Of a stretch of 64,000 nucleotides of DNA, positions 16,025 to 23,648 are shown in pieces. A program made the position numbers and the translations under genes. The notes under the pieces were generated by a model, which saw only the letters and a program-made list of their open reading frames with translations, had not been told where the DNA came from and made no database searches. The stretch lies in assembly GCA_902781315.1 (NCBI GenBank), contig CACZIT010000011.1, forward strand, positions 49,561 to 113,560, read 5' to 3'. The stretch's first letter is position 1. Each line of letters starts with the position of its first letter. This DNA is from an uncultured Prevotellaceae bacterium (GTDB lineage: Bacteria > Bacteroidota > Bacteroidia > Bacteroidales > Bacteroidaceae).

Positions 16025-16909
16025 ATGCCTGAAAAGGAACATTATCTGAGCATGATTGCCGGTGTTCAGAGCGAAATAAAGGCAGATGTCAACGTGGGAT
16101 ATTTCGACGACGACATCATCATGATCGACAACGTCCGCTTGCTGAGCGAACCCAGTGCCACGCGACTGAAAATGAATGCTGTGGCCATCTGCATCCGTGG
16201 CCGCGTGAGCCTCGAACTGAATGGCGTGCCAACGCTGCTGCAGGCCAATCAGGTGCTCATTTGCCCGCCCAACACCGTGTTCAGCAACATGATGCTAAGC
16301 CCCGACTTCGAGTTTAAGGCCATTTTCCTTACCGATCGCATCCTGCACAGCTTCCTGCGCGAAAAAATGAGTATTTGGACACAGGTGCTCTATGTCAACC
16401 GTATGCACGTGGCGACCATCAGCCCCGAGGACATAGAGTTTATGGGCCTGTTCTATCGTATGCTGAACATCAGCATCAACCACACCGACGACCATCCCTA
16501 TCGGACCGATGTGGTCCACTCGCTGCTGCGCGCGGCGTTCCTCGACATTTGCGGCTCGATGGAGATGATGGTGAGCTGCGGCCAAGTTGCAGGTGGCGAC
16601 AGCCTCTTCCAGCGTTTCCTGCAACTGCTGAACAACGGGCCCAGCCGTCACCGCTCGGTGCATTCCTATGCCGACGAACTCTGCATCACGCCGAAGTACC
16701 TCTCCGTGGTGTGCAAGAATAATTCGGGCAAGACAGCCAGTGAATGGATCACCGAACACCTGCTTGAGGACATTCGCTACTACCTGCGACAGACCGATAT
16801 GAGCATCAAGGAGGTGAGCCATCAGCTGGGCTTTCCCAATACGTCGTTCTTTGGCAAATACGTCAAGGAACACTTCGGCATGACACCCATACAGTTCCGC
16901 CGTCAGTAG
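16025..16909 (+). CDS. AraC family transcriptional regulator
   Basis: The 294-residue protein has an N-terminal cupin-like sensing part and a C-terminal pair of helix-turn-helix motifs (about 205-294: VHSYADELCITPKYLSVVCKNNSGKTASEWI and MSIKEVSHQLGFPNTSFFGKYVKEHFGMTPIQFR). The start ATG 16025 lies about 30 nt after CAACTTTGC (15987-15995), a near-consensus promoter box; the ATG at 15992 would overlap that box. It is divergent from the efflux operon across about 200 nt and is the obvious candidate regulator of it. Confidence 0.92.
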   Translation: MPEKEHYLSMIAGVQSEIKADVNVGYFDDDIIMIDNVRLLSEPSATRLKMNAVAICIRGRVSLELNGVPTLLQANQVLICPPNTVFSNMMLSPDFEFKAIFLTDRILHSFLREKMSIWTQVLYVNRMHVATISPEDIEFMGLFYRMLNISINHTDDHPYRTDVVHSLLRAAFLDICGSMEMMVSCGQVAGGDSLFQRFLQLLNNGPSRHRSVHSYADELCITPKYLSVVCKNNSGKTASEWITEHLLEDIRYYLRQTDMSIKEVSHQLGFPNTSFFGKYVKEHFGMTPIQFRRQ

Positions 16910-16933
16910 GTGCGGCAAGGCGACAGCGCTGCT

Positions 16934-17065
16934 TGAGGAAAAAACTTGTTTAGCAGAGGAAATTAAGTTGATTTGCCAACCAAATCAACTCATTTTGCAT
17001 CGGAAATCAACTTATTTTGCAGTGGAAAACAGCTCATTTTCCAGCGCCATTTCATCTCTTTTGCA
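16934..17065. repeat. Direct repeat array, 22-nt period
   Basis: Six 22-nt units begin at 16934, 16956, 16978, 17000, 17022 and 17044. The shared pattern is a GGAAAT-like start, CAACTCA or CAACTTA in the middle, and TTTTGCA at the end. The sequence differs from the other 22-nt arrays in the window; only the period is common. It lies downstream of the AraC gene. Confidence 0.88.
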
Positions 17066-17270
17066 AAACAATAATGGAGGGAGATAGAGAGAGTATTCTT
17101 CTCTTATCTCTATGTCGCTTGCCTTTCGGTACGCGACACCAGCAGAATCGTTTCTTTTGTCGCGTTATTATTATCATTAAAAATAACGGGGGCTTCCTTT
17201 CTGTGGTCTCCTCCTCCCGGGAGGAGGGGACTACCTGGGAAGCCTGCCGAATTGCAAAAGAAAAAAACGA

Positions 17271-17321
17271 GTGTGCCAAAATAGGGAAAGCCATGCAACA
17301 AGGTTCCCTATTTTGACACAC
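17271..17321. terminator. Long hairpin downstream of trxB
   Basis: The arms GTGTGCCAAAATAGGGAA (17271-17288) and TTCCCTATTTTGACACAC (17304-17321) pair over 18 bp with one wobble and a 15-nt loop. Position after trxB suggests a terminator, but there is no strong U-run and the length suits a small mobile hairpin equally well. The preceding 200 nt (17066-17270) hold no gene I can support. Confidence 0.5.
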
Positions 17322-17351
17322 CCACTATACTACTCTGCGTATCTTTCTGTG

Positions 17352-18308
17352 TCAGAGCGTCTGCAGGTAGCGCTCGGCTTCGAGGGCGGCCTTACAGCCA
17401 CTGCCGGCGGCTACGATAGCTTGGCGGTAGACAGGATCGGCGCAATCGCCGGCGGCGAACACGCCGGGCAGGGCCTGCGTGGGGTCGGCAGCCGAGGCCA
17501 CGCGGGGCGTACCGTCGATGGTGCGGATGTAGCCCGTCTCGTCGACAGCCACGAACGGGCGGAACACGTCGGTGTTGGGCTTGTGGCCGATGGCGAGGAA
17601 AAAGCCGTCGATGGGCAGGTCGTAGCGCTCCTCGTCGGGTTCGCCCTTGCGCTTCACCACATGGGCACCCTCTACGCCGTTTTCGCCGTATAGGCCTAGC
17701 GTGTTGTGCTCGAAGAGTACCTCGATCTTCTCATTCTCCATGACGCGCTTCTGCATCACGTCGCTGGCGCGCAGGAAGGGCTTGCGCACAATCATGTAGA
17801 CCTTCTTGCAGAGCTGGGCCAGATAGATGGCTTCCTCGCAGGCCGTGTCGCCACCACCCACAACGGCCACCGTCTTCTTGCGGTAGAAGAATCCGTCGCA
17901 CGTGGCGCAGGCCGAGACGCCCATGCCGTTGTACTTCTTCTCGTCGTCCAGACCCAGATACTTGGCTGAGGCACCCGTGGCGATGATCACCGTGTCGGCC
18001 TCGAGCTCAACACCGCGGTCGGTAGTCACGACGTAAGGGCGGTGGGAGAAGTCGACCTTCTCGATGATGCCATCGCGCATGTCGCAGCCGAAGCGCTCGG
18101 CCTGCTGGCGCAGCTGGAGCATCATCTCGTTGCCGTCCACACCCTCGGGATAGCCGGGGAAGTTCTCTACGGTGGTGGTCTGCGTGAGCTGACCGCCCAT
18201 CTGCAGTCCGCAATAGAGCACGGGCGCGAGGTTGGCGCGCCCGGCATAGATGGCAGCGGTGTAGCCCGCAGGCCCGCTGCCTATGATGAGACATTTCACT
18301 CGTTCCAT
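17352..18308 (-). CDS. trxB: Thioredoxin-disulfide reductase
   Basis: At 318 residues it is the normal length. The FAD site is IIGSGPAGYTAAIYAGRA at the start, the redox-active disulfide is SACATCDGFFYR (CxxC), the NADPH site is VAVVGGGDTACEEA, and the C-terminal FAD motif is GVFAAGDCADPVYRQ. It reduces thioredoxin with NADPH in the cytosol. It lies 39 nt upstream of a glutathione peroxidase gene's end on the same strand, so the peroxidase gene, transcribed first, and trxB form a likely two-gene oxidative-stress unit. Confidence 0.97.
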   Translation of the reverse strand: MERVKCLIIGSGPAGYTAAIYAGRANLAPVLYCGLQMGGQLTQTTTVENFPGYPEGVDGNEMMLQLRQQAERFGCDMRDGIIEKVDFSHRPYVVTTDRGVELEADTVIIATGASAKYLGLDDEKKYNGMGVSACATCDGFFYRKKTVAVVGGGDTACEEAIYLAQLCKKVYMIVRKPFLRASDVMQKRVMENEKIEVLFEHNTLGLYGENGVEGAHVVKRKGEPDEERYDLPIDGFFLAIGHKPNTDVFRPFVAVDETGYIRTIDGTPRVASAADPTQALPGVFAAGDCADPVYRQAIVAAGSGCKAALEAERYLQTL

Positions 18309-18347
18309 ATACCTTATTATATATAAATATAGGTGAGTTTTCCGTTC

Positions 18348-18902
18348 TTACTGATGAATGAGCTTCTCAATCTCGGCCTCGATGTTCTCTACCTTCTCCG
18401 TAGGCTCGAAGCGGGCCACCACCTGACCTTTCTTGTTGATGAGGAACTTGGTGAAGTTCCACTTGATGTCGGATTTCTCCTTGTAGTCGGGGTCGGCCTT
18501 TGAGAGCATGTCGTCGAGGATGTGGGCGATGGGGTGCTCCATGTCCCAGCCTGCGAAGCCCTTCTGCTCCTGCAGGAACTTGAACAGCGGGTCGGCATCG
18601 TCGCCGTTCACCTTCACCTTCTTGAAGCGGGGGAACTCGGTGCCGAAGTTCAGCTTGCAGAACTCGTGGATCGATTCGTCGGTGCCGGGGGCCTGCTGGC
18701 CAAACTGGTTGCAGGGGAAATCGAGCACTTCGAAACCCTGTGCGTGGTATTTCTTGTAGAGGGCTTCCAGTTCGTCGTACTGTGGTGTGAAGCCGCACTT
18801 CGTGGCGGTGTTGACAATGAGGAGCACTTCGTTCTGATACTCTTTCAGCGATACGTCCTTACCTTTTCTGTCCTTGACAGCGAAATCATAAACAGTCTTC
18901 AT
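18348..18902 (-). CDS. Glutathione peroxidase family protein (thiol peroxidase type)
   Basis: The protein has 184 residues from ATG 18902 (MKTVYDFAVKDRKGKDVSLKEY). It carries the family motifs NTATKCGFTPQYDELEALY with the peroxidatic Cys, FPCNQFGQQAPG, and WNFTKFLINKKG with the catalytic Trp-Asn. Like most bacterial members it has Cys rather than selenocysteine and probably uses thioredoxin, which fits trxB downstream. The upstream ATG at 18956 falls in the promoter region and was not used. Confidence 0.95.
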   Translation of the reverse strand: MKTVYDFAVKDRKGKDVSLKEYQNEVLLIVNTATKCGFTPQYDELEALYKKYHAQGFEVLDFPCNQFGQQAPGTDESIHEFCKLNFGTEFPRFKKVKVNGDDADPLFKFLQEQKGFAGWDMEHPIAHILDDMLSKADPDYKEKSDIKWNFTKFLINKKGQVVARFEPTEKVENIEAEIEKLIHQ

Positions 18903-18945
18903 GTTCTTTTTTTTGTATTGTTGGGTTGATAAAAAATTCTCTCCA

Positions 18946-18953
18946 CAAAGATA
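18946..18953 (-). promoter_or_regulatory. Promoter -7 box for the gpx-trxB unit
   Basis: The reverse complement reads TATCTTTG, an exact TAnnTTTG match 44 nt before ATG 18902. Immediately upstream (18961-18993) are four copies of the 7-nt repeat ACTTTGA, overlapping where a -33 element would lie. Confidence 0.55.
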
Positions 18954-19081
18954 CAAAAAACTTTGAACTTTGAACTTTGAACTTTGAACTTTTAATGTTT
19001 ATTAGGGAAAAACGATGGAAGTGTAGGGAAAATCCTACGCAAGAATATGGAAAAACGCTTGTATGGGTAAAGGAAAAGCAG

Positions 19082-19089
19082 TATCTTTG
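19082..19089 (+). promoter_or_regulatory. Promoter -7 box for the Tyr-rich lipoprotein gene
   Basis: TATCTTTG is followed by CAGCAG and a leader of about 50 nt before ATG 19147. Confidence 0.5.
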
Positions 19090-19146
19090 CAGCAGAGAAT
19101 CAAGAAAACGAATGTTGAACCCATAAACGAATAGGAGATTAAGAAC

Positions 19147-19746
19147 ATGAAGAAGATGTACACACTCTGGACAATGGTACTGCTGGCAGTGCTGTCCATG
19201 TCGTTCGTGAGCTGTGAGTGGAACGACGACGACGAAATCGCATACACCCTGGAGGGCACGTGGAAAGGCAACATGTACGTGTCGTCGGAATGGGACGGCC
19301 GCACCTACGATGCCACCTACTCGGAAATCTGCTTCCTGCGCGATCCCTATCGCTATAGCAGTGGAACGGGCTACTGGGTGGACTACTACAGCAACACGGG
19401 CTGGGGCCGCAACTACGTGGCCAACCACATCGAGTGGACGGTGAACTATCGCACCATCACCGTGTACTTCGTAGAGGAGGGTACCACGCTCTGGATCGAG
19501 AACTATCGGCTGGACGATGCCTACTTCGAGGGTACCATCTACGATGGCGAGAGCCGCGTAGACTTCCGCCTGACCCACACGTCGTCGCCCAACTGGAACA
19601 ACTATTACTACGGATGGGATGACTACTACTACGACGACTACTACTATGCCAAGAAGAATGTCATTGATTTCGACAGCATGGAAGCCGCCGGGAGTGGGGT
19701 GCCGGAAGTGAAGGCCGAGCACAAGCGCTTTGTCCGCGGGAAATAA
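19147..19746 (+). CDS. Tyr/Asp-rich lipoprotein of unknown function
   Basis: The 199-residue protein has a lipoprotein signal (MKKMYTLWTMVLLAVLSMSFVSC). The mature part starts with an acidic run EWNDDDE, continues with a lipocalin-like opening LEGTWKGNMYVSSEWDG, and ends with a Tyr/Asp-rich stretch (NNYYYGWDDYYYDDYYYAKK). The beta-rich middle (TITVYFVEEGTTLWIENYRLDDAYFEGTIYDGE) suggests a small calycin-like barrel. I do not recognise a named family. It stands alone between a divergent peroxidase gene and a convergent endonuclease gene. Confidence 0.75.
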   Translation: MKKMYTLWTMVLLAVLSMSFVSCEWNDDDEIAYTLEGTWKGNMYVSSEWDGRTYDATYSEICFLRDPYRYSSGTGYWVDYYSNTGWGRNYVANHIEWTVNYRTITVYFVEEGTTLWIENYRLDDAYFEGTIYDGESRVDFRLTHTSSPNWNNYYYGWDDYYYDDYYYAKKNVIDFDSMEAAGSGVPEVKAEHKRFVRGK

Positions 19747-19779
19747 AGAATAGCTAAACAGAATAGAACGAAAAAAAGG

Positions 19780-19824
19780 ACTGGCGGTGTAGCAAAGGGA
19801 TTGCCCTTAAGCTACACCGCCAGT
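19780..19824. terminator. Bidirectional terminator between convergent genes
   Basis: The arms ACTGGCGGTGTAGC and GCTACACCGCCAGT pair over 14 bp, with a 16-nt loop. On the minus strand the stem is followed by TCCTTTTTTT, so it should end the endonuclease transcript best and may also serve the lipoprotein gene. Confidence 0.85.
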
Positions 19825-19880
19825 CTGTATGCTGTAGGTTGCCCCCATAAGGATTGTCACCACTTACAGGGACGTTTTCT

Positions 19881-20855
19881 TTACTCCATGTTCCAGGCTC
19901 GGAGCACCTGTTCGCGTGGCAGCGACTCGACGACGTTCTCGTACTGGTCGGGCAGGTTACAGAAGAAGTCGATGCCGGTGAGGCGTTCGAGTTCGTCGAT
20001 GTTCACCACGTAGGGGCGCAGGTCGGTGTCGCTGTTCGACTTATGCTGAATCCAGAAGCCCAGCGCGCGATAGCCGCCCGTGCTGCTGGTGCTGTTGCTG
20101 TTTTTCTTGCAGAGCACGGCCATGAAGAAGAACTTCGGCACGGGAATCTTGTTCTGACCCGAACCGATGGTGGTGATGATCTGGTCCCAGCGGTCGATGG
20201 TACCACCCTTCACGACGTAGAGGGTGTCGCGGAAGCTGCCCGTGTTCCATCGGCGCACCTGTGCTTCCATGTTGGCCCACACCTTCGCATTGAAGCCGTT
20301 CACCTGCGGCTGCATGTTGGTCATGTAGAACGTCTGCGTGTTGGCACGGTAGTTGAAGGAAAAGGCGCGGTCGGCAGAAGCAATGATGTGTCCATGATCG
20401 TAGCCCGAGAAGCGATAGGGGTCGGACGTGAAATGATACTTCGACGACAGGTCGGGATCGTTGGGGTACTCGCTGAAATCCCCGCCTTCATTGTAAGGCT
20501 TGCGGTCGGTTCGGCTGCTGCTGTTGCCGGCGTGCATCTGGAAGCACGACCAGCGCTGCGAACGAAGAGTTCCTTCGGGAGTCCAGCCCGTCGGTCGCAG
20601 GTTGGTGTCCCACTCTACGCAATAGTTCACACCGAACTCCGGCACGCGGTGGATGATGACGACATTGTTGCTGCCACCCTTCAGATGGGGGAACTCCAGT
20701 CGGCCGTAGACTTCGTTCTGCGACGCATTGTTGCGGTTGACATTGGTCTGCGCGGGGGTTACGTCGGGGTTGTCAGGGTCGTCGCTGCCGCCGCAGGCAG
20801 TGATGACGAGCGCTGCCGTGAGCAGCAGCATGAGGTGCTTGAGGTTTGCTTTCAT
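19881..20855 (-). CDS. Secreted DNA/RNA non-specific endonuclease (NUC1 family) lipoprotein
   Basis: The 324-residue protein has a lipoprotein signal with Cys21 (VITACGGS) and then an Asp/Pro/Asn-rich linker. The beta-beta-alpha metal nuclease core has GYDHGHIIASADR (D153, H154, G155, H156, where the family usually has DRGH; the general base H156 is kept) and TNMQPQVNGFNAKVW, the metal-binding Asn region. It should cut DNA and RNA without sequence preference at the cell surface. It lies on the same strand as the L31 gene and 2.8 kb from a second secreted nuclease system. Confidence 0.9.
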   Translation of the reverse strand: MKANLKHLMLLLTAALVITACGGSDDPDNPDVTPAQTNVNRNNASQNEVYGRLEFPHLKGGSNNVVIIHRVPEFGVNYCVEWDTNLRPTGWTPEGTLRSQRWSCFQMHAGNSSSRTDRKPYNEGGDFSEYPNDPDLSSKYHFTSDPYRFSGYDHGHIIASADRAFSFNYRANTQTFYMTNMQPQVNGFNAKVWANMEAQVRRWNTGSFRDTLYVVKGGTIDRWDQIITTIGSGQNKIPVPKFFFMAVLCKKNSNSTSSTGGYRALGFWIQHKSNSDTDLRPYVVNIDELERLTGIDFFCNLPDQYENVVESLPREQVLRAWNME

Positions 20856-20872
20856 CTTGGTTCCGGAATGAA

Positions 20873-20918
20873 AAAAGTGCGGTCGGCCGCATATGCAACT
20901 ACGTCCGAACGCACTTTT
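20873..20918 (-). terminator. Terminator after the L31 gene
   Basis: The arms AAAAGTGCG and CGCACTTTT flank a 28-nt loop that itself contains GCGGCCG-type pairing. On the minus strand the stem ends in a T run (GCACTTTTTTC). It sits between the L31 stop and the endonuclease start. Confidence 0.75.
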
Positions 20919-20941
20919 ATTATATCGCTATACTAGTGGTA

Positions 20942-21193
20942 TTACTTCTTAATCTTACCGTAGCGGCTCATGAAGCGGTCAACACGACCGGCAGTGTCAA
21001 CGAGCGTGCTCTTACCCGTGTAGAAGGGGTGAGAGGTGTTAGAGATTTCGACTTTTACCACAGGGTAAGTTTCACCTTCAAATTCCACGGTCTCATTAGT
21101 TTTTGCGGTGGACTTTGTAAGGAACATATCGCCGTTGGACATGTCACGGAACACGACGGGGCGATAGTTTTCGGGATGAATACCTTTTTTCAT
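20942..21193 (-). CDS. rpmE2: 50S ribosomal protein L31 type B
   Basis: The 83-residue protein [20 protein letters not shown] lacks the CxxC zinc residues and has the longer C-terminus of type B ([27 protein letters not shown]). It binds the central protuberance of the large subunit. In bacteria with both types the B form replaces the zinc-containing form under zinc limitation; in Bacteroidales it is often the only copy. A CAAAATTA box at 21282-21289 (TAATTTTG on the minus strand) lies about 90 nt upstream, inside a GGGCTGC/GCAGCCC hairpin. Confidence 0.97.
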   Translation of the reverse strand: MKKGIHPENYRPVVFRDMSNGDMFLTKSTAKTNETVEFEGETYPVVKVEISNTSHPFYTGKSTLVDTAGRVDRFMSRYGKIKK

Positions 21194-21275
21194 TGTTTCG
21201 TTTATTGTTTGTTATTATAATATAATGTATTTCCAATCGCTAATGTGGACCCGACAAAGCGCAATCACACATTAC

Positions 21276-21307
21276 GGGCTGCAAAATTACAAAGAATTTC
21301 GCAGCCC
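21276..21307. promoter_or_regulatory. Hairpin overlapping the putative L31 promoter
   Basis: GGGCTGC (21276-21282) and GCAGCCC (21301-21307) flank an AT-rich loop holding the reverse complement of TAATTTTG. There is no U-run on either strand, so it is more likely an operator-like or leader element than a terminator. Its role is unproven. Confidence 0.3.
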
Positions 21308-21329
21308 GCCAAATTATTTCGAAAGTTTT

Positions 21330-22688
21330 TTACTTTGCGTAGGTAATTTCGATGGTTTGCACGCGCAACTGGTCGCCACCCTTGGCTTCGCTGTGCTCGT
21401 TGCAGATGGTGAACGTGGTGCCGCTGGCCGAAGCATAGAGAGTGCTGTTGCCGGTGTAGGCTGTGCCATTATAGCTGTCGCACGTCATGACCACCTTTGC
21501 CACGGCCTTGCCGCTGATGGTGATGGTGTTCTTGGCATAGACGCGCACGCCCTTAGTGGCTGAATAGAAAGCAGGCGTGTTGCTACCCTCACCCTTTGCG
21601 AAGGTAATCTTCGTGCCGTCGCTGAGCGTAATGGTGGCGGGATCGACAGCCTTGCCGCTCTCCCAGCCCTGAGCACTCAGGTCGACGGTGACTTTATTGC
21701 CTTCAGTTGCACCGGCAACTACCAGCGTAACCACTGCACCATCGACGGTCTTCGTGACGTTGCCGGCAGGCGTTTCACCGCCTCCGCCGCCACCTTCGGT
21801 CTTGCCGTTGAGCGAGTAGAGGTAGGCCTTGCCTGCCACTGTTTCAGGCGTGTTACCGCGGTAGTTCATCAGTTGACCACACTTAATGTCGGTTTGGCCA
21901 GCGGCGAACTTCTTATTACCAAGATATAGTACGCGGAAGCAATAGAACTCGCCGTTCTCTGTTCCATCTTCTGAGATATAGAATGATGCGTTGCCATAGG
22001 TTCCGCCATCTGTGAATGTGCCTTTGTCGGCAATTCTGGAAATCTTTCCCTTCACATAGACCTCGCCTGTAGTATCGTAGGTAGTGTTGTCGGTCCAAGT
22101 CAAGTTCTTGACAGCATTGGGATTGTAGGGATCAGACAACGTGCCGCTACCCTTGGCGTCACCTGAAGGCGTGTCGCCGCCGCCACCGGCAGTCTTTCCA
22201 TTGAGCGAGTACAGGAATGCCTCACTTTGAACCGTTTCGGGCGTAGTACCTTTGTAGTTGACCACTTTACCGCAGATGATGACCTCATCGCCTTCGTTCA
22301 AAGTTTCTCCAGATGAATACTTCTTGTTTCCTAAGTAAAGGGCGCGATAGACGTAGAAGGTGTTCTTGCCTGTACCGTCGTCTGAAATGTAGAATACGGC
22401 ATTACCAAAAGTACCCGATTCGTCATAGTTGGTGTTGATTGACGAAACCTTTCCTTTGATATAAATGTTGCCTTCCGACTTTTCGTCGGCAGCCAGATTG
22501 TTGACATACTCCAGCGCGGCAGCAACATTGAAGGGATTATCGGCCGTACCTTCACCTGTCGGCTGAATGATCACGGGTTCTTCGCCTCCCTCGCCCGGCT
22601 GGTCGTAGGGCATGGGGACGTCTTCACAACTTGTGAATGCGAATGCGGCACAGAAGAGTGCCAGCATTGAAAAGATTACTTTTTTCAT
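21330..22688 (-). CDS. Lipoprotein with tandem OB-fold-like repeats
   Basis: The 452-residue protein has a lipoprotein signal (LALFCAAFAFTSCEDVP). Two repeats of about 130 residues follow at 45-170 and 180-310, each with YIKGKVSSI or YVKGKISRI, NAVFYISDDG or NASFYISEDG, LYLGNKK, and KAFLYSLNGKT-type ends. The pattern is that of OB-like strands in Bacteroidetes surface lipoproteins. Gly-rich linkers separate the repeats, and the C-terminal 140 residues form another beta domain. It is third in an operon after a TonB receptor and a DUF5689 lipoprotein. Nucleic-acid or nucleotide binding is an inference from the fold and neighbours. Confidence 0.75.
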   Translation of the reverse strand: MKKVIFSMLALFCAAFAFTSCEDVPMPYDQPGEGGEEPVIIQPTGEGTADNPFNVAAALEYVNNLAADEKSEGNIYIKGKVSSINTNYDESGTFGNAVFYISDDGTGKNTFYVYRALYLGNKKYSSGETLNEGDEVIICGKVVNYKGTTPETVQSEAFLYSLNGKTAGGGGDTPSGDAKGSGTLSDPYNPNAVKNLTWTDNTTYDTTGEVYVKGKISRIADKGTFTDGGTYGNASFYISEDGTENGEFYCFRVLYLGNKKFAAGQTDIKCGQLMNYRGNTPETVAGKAYLYSLNGKTEGGGGGGETPAGNVTKTVDGAVVTLVVAGATEGNKVTVDLSAQGWESGKAVDPATITLSDGTKITFAKGEGSNTPAFYSATKGVRVYAKNTITISGKAVAKVVMTCDSYNGTAYTGNSTLYASASGTTFTICNEHSEAKGGDQLRVQTIEITYAK

Positions 22689-22760
22689 ATTGTTATACCT
22701 TTTTTTATTATTATCTATTTTGGAAACTATTTAGAATTTTCACTTTTCACCTTTTCACCT

Positions 22761-23630
22761 TTACTTCAGGATTTCCAGGTCGCTGGTCTTGCGCATCATG
22801 ATCTGCCATGTGTCGCGATAACGGGTGGCAATGCCGGTGATGTTGCATGGAATCTTCACCTTGTTGATGGTGTCGTAGGGCAGCACCGTGGCGGCGAAGT
22901 CGGCATAAGAGCTGGTGCGCACGATGAGCTTGCTCGACGAGTAGCCGTCAATCTGCTGGGTGAAGTAGTTTCCACCCGACTGTGCACCGTCGACGAGCGT
23001 TTTCTTGCCGTTGGCACTCTTGAAGGTGACGTTCTTCAGTATGACCAGACGTCCGCAGTTGGTGGTGATGTCGCCCTCCACTTCCTTGAAGTCCACGGGC
23101 TGGATGGCATCGGGATTGGGCTGGCCCACAATCTTGAAGTGAGTATTCCACACGTCCTTCGGCATGCGGCCAATCTGTCCGTTGTAGGGAGTGCCGAGCT
23201 CAATCTGCGAGCCGTAGCCGCCGATGTAGAGCCCCTTCAGGTCGATGATAATCTGCTGGCCTTCTGCCAAGTAGCCGTTGAGTCCGCCCTGATTGACGGC
23301 CACGATGAGTGCGCCCGTCTCGTCCTGCACGGCGAACTGCTTGTAGAGGTTGCCGCCAATGTCGTTGCCCGTCACGTAGACGCGCAGCTTCAGGTCGTCT
23401 TCCACCAGTTTGTTGCCGCTGTTGCTGATGGCTGCCTTATAGTTGGGATGGGCCTTCAGTTCGGCGATGGTGATGATGTTTTCCTCGTTGATATTGTTGT
23501 TGCCGAACGGAGCCTCGCTGATGTCGGGATCCTTCCAGTCGTCGTTGAACAGCGAGTCGTCGCCGTCGAGGCACGAGGTCAGTGCGAAGCATGTCGCAGC
23601 TGCCATGAAAAGATATTTGATTGCTTTCAT
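22761..23630 (-). CDS. DUF5689 domain lipoprotein
   Basis: The 289-residue protein has a lipoprotein signal (CFALTSCLDGDD). The body matches the DUF5689 pattern: LKLRVYVTGNDIGGNLYKQFAVQDETGALIVAVN, then GQQIIIDLKGLYIGGYGSQIELG, and a second OB-like part (GRLVILKNVTFKSANG...CNITGIATRYRDTWQIMMRKTSDLEIL). The RVYVTGxD...ADxTGAI layout is an OB-fold resembling domains found in extracellular nucleases. Only 18 nt separate it from the end of the TonB receptor gene, so they are surely cotranscribed; it probably acts as a surface partner of that receptor. Confidence 0.85.
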   Translation of the reverse strand: MKAIKYLFMAAATCFALTSCLDGDDSLFNDDWKDPDISEAPFGNNNINEENIITIAELKAHPNYKAAISNSGNKLVEDDLKLRVYVTGNDIGGNLYKQFAVQDETGALIVAVNQGGLNGYLAEGQQIIIDLKGLYIGGYGSQIELGTPYNGQIGRMPKDVWNTHFKIVGQPNPDAIQPVDFKEVEGDITTNCGRLVILKNVTFKSANGKKTLVDGAQSGGNYFTQQIDGYSSSKLIVRTSSYADFAATVLPYDTINKVKIPCNITGIATRYRDTWQIMMRKTSDLEILK

Positions 23631-23648
23631 AATAGTCTGTGTCGCTAT